From Sipunculus nudus (lineage: Eukaryota > Annelida > Sipuncula > Golfingiida > Sipunculidae): DNA of 64,000 nucleotides. How positions within the stretch are numbered: the first letter of the stretch is position 1; each line of letters starts with the position of its first letter. The stretch is from NCBI GenBank assembly GCA_026874595.1, contig CM049306.1, forward strand, positions 49,232,019 through 49,296,018, given 5' to 3'. This document shows, piece by piece, positions 1 to 64,000 of the stretch. Both the position numbers and the translations under genes were made by a program. The notes beneath the pieces are model-generated. The model made no database searches, was not told where the DNA came from, and saw nothing but the letters and a program-made list of their open reading frames with translations.

Positions 1-276
1 TATAAAACGATCAAGGGCTTATATATGTTTAGTTAATAGATGTCAGATATCTGAATGGCCCGTGCCATTGTTGTTTTTTCTAATATACAGATCTATATAT
101 GCAGATGTACGTATCCTTTGAAGGTCCTTCTGAACAAACATTGTCCATATGTTCATTTCATTAATAAGGTATGTGAAACAGTGAAAGTAAACTCTCATTA
201 CACATAAGATTGTCAATAGATTCTCATTTAATGAAGGTGAGTATGGTCAGGAAGATAAAAGAAATTACCGAATGTC

Positions 277-458
277 CAGGGGCGGATCTTGGATTTTGGA
301 AAGGGGAGGGTCCAACCCAAGAAAACCTAAAAATTGACCTCCGCTCCCGGAATGGAGGGGGTCATGGTCTCAAATATTGGTTTTGAACTTGAAAGGTTGT
401 TGCGGCTAAAAGAGGGGGACCCCATGGAACCCTCCCCCCCCCTTAGGATCCGCCACTG
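277..458. mobile_element. Short non-autonomous TIR element with 5-bp target duplication
   Basis: The left end CAGGGGCGGATC and right end GATCCGCCACTG are inverted copies with one mismatch. The direct repeat ATGTC lies immediately outside (272-276 and 459-463). The 182-bp interior has G-runs and C-runs and no coding capacity. Size, TIRs and duplication make it a MITE; the superfamily is not determined. Confidence 0.75.
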
Positions 459-629
459 ATGTCGAACTTGATTGTACTATGTATGTATAGTAAATTATAA
501 CAGAACAGATTTAGAACATATACTTGCTAGCTTTATATCCACACAATAAGCAAGTATTAATGTATTAATGGCTTTGTACTGGGCACATTTTATTTCTGGA
601 ATAATGCACTTCCATGGTGAGACTATAGT

Positions 630-670
630 ATAGGTACAACCAGTCCAGTACCGGTACTGGTTGTACCTAT
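630..670. repeat. Perfect hairpin, 15-bp arms
   Basis: Arm 630-644 (ATAGGTACAACCAGT) is the exact reverse complement of 656-670, with an 11-nt loop. The 10-mer ATGGTGAGAC occurs on both sides (614-623 and 669-678), the second copy overlapping the arm by two bases. Confidence 0.85.
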
Positions 671-953
671 GGTGAGACCAGTAAATGTGCTGTTTAGGTT
701 ACCTGCAAAAGAATGGCTTCCTTTCTGATGATCTATCGTTATTTTTCTTGCTCCCACATTGAGCTTACTTAATGAGTCAATCAAAATGCATACATTGATT
801 TAAGGCCTACATGATTTTTTTTAAATCCGCACAAAAATAAAAGAACATCTGATGAAGATTAAGCAAGAGAAGGTCACCAATACTGCACATTTACCACGAT
901 ACCTTGTATTGTACAATATTTGTAAGAAATAAATGACATATAAATAAAAACTT

Positions 954-1460
954 TAAAGGGGCTCAATCACCAATAAAGCATTGGTAATTAACATGAAAAA
1001 TAGCTTCTTCCCATTAAAATAAATATGTACCTGCCAGAATATTGCCCTGAAAACGTTTGCTCACGCCTGTAAACGAGTGTTAAAAACAGTTGACCGGGAT
1101 CGAGCGATCGCAGGTGTAAACATAAATACAGCGCGTGCATCGCCGGGCTACAACACGTGTCAATCAGGAGATGCCCTGACAGACTTTGCTCAGAAATGTA
1201 ATACATGTTCCCATTGGTTGAAACCTTGCGTGTTGCAGCTCACAATCAGACCTCCGGTCACGCGGCCTATTTTTGGTAAACAGACATACGCGGACTGTGT
1301 TTACCAATACGCAGAGCCATAACAAGGTGTTTAACAGCCGTATGTGAGGTACTGAAATTATGTGCTGGGAAGGTTTTACCCCGAAACTTTGGTATAAAGC
1401 AAAACTGAACTGATAGTGTGAAAGAGTAGGCATAACATTGCTCCTGATTGTGTCCCTTTC
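954..1460. mobile_element. Decayed TIR element of the CAATCACC family
   Basis: The left end AAAGGGGCTCAATCACC and the reverse complement of the right end (AAAGGGACACAATCAGG) match with few differences. The left end also resembles the ends of the element at 6377-6830. The interior is CpG-richer than its flanks. No coding capacity. Boundaries are approximate. Confidence 0.45.
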
Positions 1461-1469
1461 ATATAAAAT

Positions 1470-1787
1470 GTTACCAAAGCTCCACGAATTCTACAGTACA
1501 ACTGGTAAATGTTATATATTCTCCGTGAATTCTACAATGACTTTCCAAATCTCCACCGGACATCCTGCAGAGAGTTCGTGAATCTTGAAATGTGAACCGC
1601 TGGCTATCTTCACTGACGTAAAATGTGACATTCACTCTTGCCGCTACGTCGCTGTCAGGAAGATTTTTATTTGCGTCGTCTAAAATATCTTCCTTGCCCA
1701 ACCGTTGTCCGATTTATTGGCAAATTGGAGCCGCAGCGCAAAGCTCGCAAGAAGAGGACCTTAGAATCAGTCGGTAGCAGCGATGAT
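1470..1787 (+). promoter_or_regulatory. Candidate core promoter and 5' UTR of USP19
   Basis: This lies directly before the predicted start codon and is moderately CpG-rich. An inverted CCAAT-type motif (ATTGGC) is near 1716. No convincing TATA box sits at a suitable distance. The frame of the start codon stays open upstream to at least 1638 but has no ATG. The transcription start is not identifiable from sequence alone. Confidence 0.3.
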
Positions 1788-58049
<56,262 letters not shown>

Positions 58050-61000
58050 AGTTTATTTTTGTAATTAAATCTATTATAAAAAATACGCATTATTTGTACA
58101 TCTTGTAATTTGCTAATTTAAAGTCTGCTGTAACATTTGTGTTGAGGTTATTCAGTGTGTGGCAGTGTTCAGAAGTTTCTCAGGTTTTAATAGTGAATGT
58201 TGTAGCTATTGCCAACTGGACAGGCTGTCTTGATTGCTTTCCCTTATAATGCACTGGAGTTGAGTGATATACTGGTATACCAAATACTGTTATTTATATT
58301 TTGTTGCATTTATCATGAAAGATATCAAGCCACAAGTTTTGTTGTAGTTGTCTTGTGGGGTTTCACTATCTGTCTGTTTCCAATATGTTGATGATGTCAT
58401 GAATTCTAAAAAAAGTTATCCTTCATAAATACGCAGAGTTTGCTGTTTATTTTTTTTATATTTGAATGTGTAAAGCCAGACAGTAATCAATAGGAATGTG
58501 CTAAGAGAAATTCTGTACATGAAACACTGGCATAAAGTTAAGATTTCATATGCACAGAATGTAGATCCGGCATGCAGAATGCTAATAAAAATTAAATTAA
58601 CTAAATATGTAAAGTGAGATTCCATATGAGCAGATCTGGCATGTAAAATGCATATCTGGCAAAATATATTGCTACATGTAGTGTTTTTTGCCAGTTCCAC
58701 ATGGTATCCTTGAGGGACAAAGAAAACTTTTGCAGAACAAGTGTACTGGTATTTGCTATTTAATCCTCTCTGTTTTAAGAATTGTTATACTGTGTGAATG
58801 TGATTTTACAATCAGTCAAAAACTGAAAAAAAGGAAGTTACTGATTCTAGACCACTTAAAAAATTATTGGTTCCTTCCCAACATTAATGCTGGTCATCCC
58901 ACCAAGATTTGCAAAAATGTATCTAGAGTATATTGAACAATTTTTGCTAAGACGCAGACCTTTGTGAGGACATTTCTGCCCAAGGTACTTTGGGTACATT
59001 ATAAAACATCAACTTTACCACTCTAGAGATTTGCAATAATACCAATACCAGATTCTGTAAATAGAAAACATGAATTCAATATGACTCCAAAATAACATAT
59101 CACAATGAAATTTTTCGAAAAATATTTTTGAAATATTTTAATTTTGCAATCTGTCCATTTCTTTTCTTTGCATATACATATCTTCAACTGAAAGAATAAG
59201 TCAACCTACAAATCCCATCTCACTGTTCAAGTGAAGGTATTATGTTTGATATTTATTTAATAAAAGTATCTATGCCCTCCTGTCAGCAATTATTTTCAAA
59301 GAAATGTGTAAAAGAATAAAAATTAAACTATGTTATCTGTATGTTAAAGATCTGTAACAAATCTACTGAAGCCCAGCGGAGAAATTTTTAAGTAAAATTT
59401 TTCACTTGTCCACAGTCCATTCCACTTAGAGCTGCCCTTCAATTCATTAAATAGTGGCATACACCCTTGAAGAAGTAAGTTTGAAGTTAACTTAGATATG
59501 AAATGGTGATATATGGATATGTGAGCCCCCTATACTCCCCCCCCCCCCCCCCCCCCAAATCTTTAAAAGTTTTGAGACTGGTCATTCAGTTGTTCAAATA
59601 TCCAAGAAGGCCTAGCACATTTTTTCATCTACCATATGACCTAATTGAGATTTAAACTGAGGTTTATATATATCATATGGAGGTTGAATGACAGACTGCC
59701 TAGCTTAAGGAGCCCCTAGATGGAAGTCCTAGACTTCCACTAGCCTAGAGCACTCAACAAGCATAAAACATCTTCAGTCATTCAGACATAGAATGCCTGT
59801 CAAATACCTATGGGAATTCCTATTTGTTCAGTAGCAGCAGTATGTCTCTCTGCAGTATATTTTAATTCCTATATTAATTTTAAAGTGACTGAAGAAAAGA
59901 GGTCCAAGTTATTCAATCAACTTTTGATTTAAAGAGATTAATACAAGGTAATAATTATTTCATCTCTGATGACATTAACTTTTGATTAAACTGTAAACTG
60001 CAATGTTCTAAATGTTGTGTGATATTGGTTAAGCGCAAAAATATTTATATTTGTCAGCACACTGCTGGTCAGGTTTTTATGCTTGTAGCTTTTTCAGCTT
60101 TATTTATATATATAGGGTGTTACTTTGTGTGTACATGTATATGTGATGCACCAATATATTGGAATATATGTATATAGATGTGTATACAAAGTGATATATA
60201 TGCACCATGCATTATATGTAGAGTATCTGTACATCTTTATATGTCACAAGTGTGCAAAAAACATTTTGCAGAATATGGTATTCCATTTTATTGAACAAAG
60301 TTTTATGTTAAATCAAAAACAAAATAGTGTATACATTTATTGATAAGTAGAGGTACATTTATATAGTTAATAAGACATGATAACAAAATGGCTCTTGAGT
60401 GATGCAATACCTCTGTTCATCTTGATTGTATAACTGATGAGATATATATATTCACATACCCATCCATAGATATACAGATACAAGGCACCTGACATTCTTA
60501 ATAATAACTTAACCATTCAACTACCGGTAATATCAATTCAAGCTCTGTGCAAAATAGCATAAGAAATAGAGACATCGAAACAAAAGATTAAATACATAGA
60601 TCTATAACTGGTTTTCACCTTTTTTCAATTGATCAGCTCAGTGTTCTGATTATTTTTTCATCATTATGACTGGGACTTGTTTTATTATTCCACAAAAGTG
60701 CTTCATTATCCTTCATCCTCAAACGCATATTTATTTGGCTTATTACATTATGTAAATATATTTGGCAGGGATGCCAAACTGGCAGTCAGGTAGATGTAAT
60801 CTGCTTATAACCTGATTCTGCATCTGTGACAAAAATAAATGTGAAATAAAATTTTGCATTCCATTTCTCAGAACTGTGCTGTTAGAAGTACATTGGAACC
60901 TGCCTGAAAGACCATCTCTCCATTAAGACCACTTGTCTATAAAGACCACCCGTGAATGAACCAAAAATGAACCAAGGGACATTCAGCTGTTTTAGAACTA

Positions 61001-62700
61001 ATCAATTTTCTTTTTACTGAGACCAAATCTGACATTGACTTGCATTAAAATGTTTGGATCTGCCCATGGATTTATTATAGGTTGTACAAATGGGTAATAG
61101 AATCTCAAAACTGCCTTGAAAATATCTTTCAGTATTTACCAGGTATTGCTTTATTTTCATTATTTGAATAATAACAATAATTGAATAAATGATGAATTTT
61201 ATTAAGTGGAATATCTCCCACTAAAAAGATTGGAAATATTAGTAAAAAATCAACAGGAGGTGTGATTTTCAGTGTATCTCAACAAAAATGATGAAAGATT
61301 TATAGTCAAATATGTGTGAAAAGTCGGGACCTTTAATAATCTGTGATACACCTGGCAGTTGTCAACTGTACATGATGCATTGATGACATGACTGCACAAA
61401 ATCACAACTGTCAGGACTACCGGTATATTGACATTACATCTTTAAACAGTAGTTATAAGTTTTATCTCCTTTTCTTCAATTTTTTTTTTTTTTTTTCTTT
61501 TTTGTTTAACTAGTTGTGTTGGGTTTCACCACCAGGACTTGGCACGGGGCCAAGAATTGTGATCACTCAAATCACAGTGAAAGATTCCGGGTATAAAACT
61601 TGAGATGGATGCACAATGCAATACCCAGTAACTGATGTGTAAAACTACTGCATAAGGAATATATATATTAACATATGCATAACATTTTAACCTGTTACGG
61701 TTCAATGTTTGGTTCCATGCAACAATTTATTTCCGTTCCATCATCCCCACTTTGTACAAGAGAGATTCATTTATATAAATAAGTCTGAAAACATCGGTTA
61801 TAATCCATTTAAATAATGCTTTCAGACAACCAGTAAGAATTTTTCCAGTTACCTAATTGTAAATAATGCAGTATAATATTATATAAATTATTACAGTTTG
61901 TAACACAAAGAGATTTCAGATAACTTTCAGATAGTCAGGATTCCCCCTGTATGAACAAAATATGTTAAAGCCTCCCCCTGCAAGGAGTTTAGGCTTATAG
62001 GGTGGATAAGTTATTTCCATATCAATATCTGGGTCAATATTTTTGACTGGGGATTACTCTCATACACATTGAATTAGACACAGTGAAATTAGTGTACTAT
62101 TACCTAACACTTTGCAGCATGTGTACAAAATTTAAAATTTATTTGTGCATAAGTTGGTTCAAATTTAAGTTCACATCAAGTGTTGGTGTCATGGGTCACC
62201 TTTTTTGCTGAGTGTCATGGCCCGTTGGTCCTTTGTGTGTACATGTGATCAATGTCACTTTTACATTAAAAAAAATATATATATATATATATCTGAATTG
62301 TGGGATATGTAACCAAACAAATGGCTGTGTTGTTGGTTTGGCTATTATTTCATATCAAGAATTTCAACTTTATTTTTTGTTCATGTACTTAGTGATGTCA
62401 TCAGACAACAGTGTAAGTTTATGATGAAAGGACAGCTGCAAACAAACTCAGGATTGTATCAGCATCAATCAGGAATTTTATTGGTGTGTACAGCAGATAT
62501 TGTGATAAACCCCTATGTTCCCACCCAGTGTCACTATAGTGTATGTAGTGTGTGTGTCTATATATTATGATTGTGTTTGCTGCTCATGATGTATCAATAA
62601 ACTGTGAAACTGTTAAGTACAGATTGTATGTATATTAAGTGGTACATGTTTCACTGCACATGATGTATGAATAAACTCTGCAATTGTTCCAGAAAACCGT
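58050..62700 (+). other. 3' UTR and downstream region
   Basis: No gene recognised. Candidate AATAAA poly(A) signals occur at 59259-59264, near 59315, near 60833 and in two similar 3' contexts at about 62596 and 62671. A 20-base poly-C tract is at 59537-59556 and a poly-T tract near 61480-61497. A decayed pogo-like end (ACATTGGAACCTGCCTG with AAGACCAC repeats) is at about 60890-60960. A weak match to the GTCC-family 3' end is at about 62208-62240. The true transcript end cannot be fixed from sequence. Confidence 0.5.
62585..62691 (+). terminator. Pair of similar poly(A)-signal contexts
   Basis: CATGATGTATCAATAAACTG (about 62585) and CATGATGTATGAATAAACTC (about 62660) are near-identical contexts for AATAAA, 75 bp apart. 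They could end a long USP19 3' UTR or belong to another transcript. Confidence 0.3.
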
Positions 62701-62784
62701 GTGTGTCTTTCTGAAAACTACAAGTTTAAAATGCACCAAATAAAAATGTTATTTGCATAACCAGTCTACTACAACTATCTAAAG

Positions 62785-64000
62785 CTGCGTGTGCACTTAT
62801 GCGGTACGGATACGGATGCAATGCGGACGCGTCTCAAATCGCCCATTTACGCGGTGCGGAGTGAGGTGCGGATACGGATACAAAGTGGCCGGGGCATATA
62901 GTTTTACCCATGTCCGTCATTCCGTCCTTCCGAAATAAAACAGTTGTACGGACTTTTTTTCGCAATGCCTGCAGATATTGGCCTGATTTTTGGTGTGTGG
63001 GCAGATAATGACCAGTTACAGATCGAGTTCGCGTTTCGTCCCGGTTGACCTACTTATGACCGTTTTACGGCTCCTAAACTTAGAAAATTTCATGAAAAAT
63101 AGAAATTTTCATGACAAATACACATGTACGGACTTATTTTTCGCAATGCCTGCAGATATTGGCCTGATTCTTGGTGTGTAGGCAGATAATGACCAGTTAC
63201 AGATTGAGTTCGCGTTTCGTCCCAGTAGACCTAGTTTTGACTGTTTTACGGCTCCTGAACATAGAAAATTTCATAAAAAAGTGCACATGTACGGACTTTT
63301 TTTCGCAATGCCTGCAGATACGGGCTTGATTTTTGGTGTGTAGGCAGATAATGACCAGTTACAGATCAAGTTCTTGTTTTGTCTCAGTTGACCTACTTTT
63401 GACCATTTGACTGCTCCTGAACATAGAAAGTTTCATGAAAAATAGAAATTTTCATAACAAATGCATATGTGCAAACTTTTTTTCCTCAATGCCTGCAGAT
63501 ACCACACTGATTTTTTATGTGTGGGCAGATAATGACAGTTGCAGATCGAGTTCGCGTTTCATCCCGGTTGACCTACTTTTCATTGTCTTACGGCTCCTAA
63601 ACATAGAAAATTTCATGAAAGACAGAAATTTTTATGGAAAATGCACATGTATGGATTTTTTTTCACAGTGCCTGCAGATACTGGCCTGATTTTTGGTGTG
63701 TTGCTTGATAATGACCCGTAACAGATCGAGTTTGCATTTTGCCCTTGTTGACCTACTTTTGACCATGACGCCTCCTGAACTTAAACATTTTTTCAAAATT
63801 TAACAAATGTTTCTAATTTGCCCCAGGCGGGGGCATTCGTGTCGTTCCGACACATCTAGTTTCTTTTGCCAACCATGTAGTCGTGGAAACGTGCATTTGT
63901 ATAGATGCAAAAGAGTGAAAGACCTAAAAAGCACTGACATATGTATCTAATAGACACACACACACACGCAAAATATCTGCATACGTATCCGCACTCGCAC
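62785..64000. mobile_element. Possible outer TIR element, cut by the window end
   Basis: TGTGCACTTATGCGGTACGG with GGATACGGAT repeats at the left resembles, in reverse, the window-end sequence TGCATACGTATCCGCACTCG. The right end lies outside the window. It appears to host the Helitron-like element nested at about 62886-63859. Confidence 0.4.
62886..63859 (+). mobile_element. Helitron-like non-autonomous element, family D
   Basis: Ends with the hairpin GTGTCGTTCCGACAC followed by ATCTAG and then T, the Helitron 3' pattern. The core is five tandem units (CGCAATGCCTGCAGATA at about 62961, 63142, 63304, 63485 and 63664; spacing 162-181 bp). GGCCGGGGCAT at the start and GGCGGGGGCAT near the end are similar. 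The 5' TC terminus is not clear. No Rep/helicase ORF. Confidence 0.65.

Larger units (their letters stand above)
1..1787. other. Upstream flank and 5' leader region
   Basis: No gene is recognisable here. It holds a 182-bp TIR element (277-458), a 15-bp-arm hairpin (630-670) and a second TIR-like element (954-1460). The stretch from about 1040 to 1920 is richer in CpG than the rest. ORFs in it are short and resemble nothing I know. Confidence 0.7.

Noticed and set aside
1638-1787. N-terminal extension of exon 1 upstream of 1788
   Set aside because: It is open but begins with TTG and has no ATG before 1788; it is more likely 5' UTR.
58209-58391. Hydrophobic 60-residue ORF after the stop, considered as an alternative transmembrane exon of USP19
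   Set aside because: It does not resemble the conserved USP19 membrane segment, has no clear acceptor, and the region is AT-rich 3' UTR.

Overview
The window is animal genomic DNA, AT-rich and intron-rich. One protein-coding gene on the + strand fills most of it: an orthologue of the deubiquitinase USP19. I assembled 27 coding exons from 1788 to 58049. Every exon junction keeps the reading frame, and the total is 3,987 nt, giving 1,328 residues plus a stop, close to the length of vertebrate USP19 (about 1,300). The host is probably a mollusc or a related lophotrochozoan. This is inferred from the style of the repeats (GTCC-rich elements and Helitron-like elements with tandem cores) and is not proven.

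Protein layout: a basic disordered N-terminus (1-40), a first CS/p23-like domain (about 43-126), a disordered linker made of nine 7-residue repeats (154-216), a second CS domain (about 255-360), a linker, then a split USP catalytic domain (about 456-1257). The catalytic domain has Cys467, His1207 and Asp1231. It is interrupted by a ubiquitin-like insert (about 643-724), a MYND zinc finger (751-793) and a Ser-rich acidic spacer (868-948). Its zinc ribbon is C617/C620 plus C1121/C1124. A 71-residue acidic tail ends in MDAVD. No transmembrane anchor is encoded in this reading, so this is the soluble form. The CS domains suggest work with Hsp90/Hsp70, and the end of the tail resembles the MEEVD chaperone tail.

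Layout: 1-1787 is upstream flank with a small TIR element, a perfect hairpin and a candidate 5' leader. From 1788 to 58049 lie the exons, with about 93% of the span being introns loaded with mobile DNA. Introns 1-8 (1909-15828) hold a 618-bp TA-flanked MITE, a hAT-like element, another MITE and two Helitron-like copies. Intron 10 (16569-23908) is nearly filled by one large GTCC element with a 1.87-kb Helitron-like element nested in it. Introns 12 and 13 hold two more GTCC elements and a 308-bp tandem duplication. Introns 14 and 25 hold two oppositely oriented TTAA-flanked piggyBac-like elements, and the larger one has a nested element with 9-bp target duplications. Intron 19 has a pogo-like element and a hAT-like element ending just before the branch site of exon 20. 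Intron 22 has a 2.65-kb TIR element.

58050-64000 is 3' UTR and/or intergenic DNA. It has scattered poly(A) signals and, at the right edge, another Helitron-like element with a 162-181-bp tandem core. I see no second gene, no tRNA or rRNA gene, and no intact transposase or reverse transcriptase. The most unusual features are the tandemly repeated splice donor after exon 11, a GC-AG intron, a frame-shifting candidate exon at 14988, the MDAVD tail, and several non-autonomous element families with clear ends.
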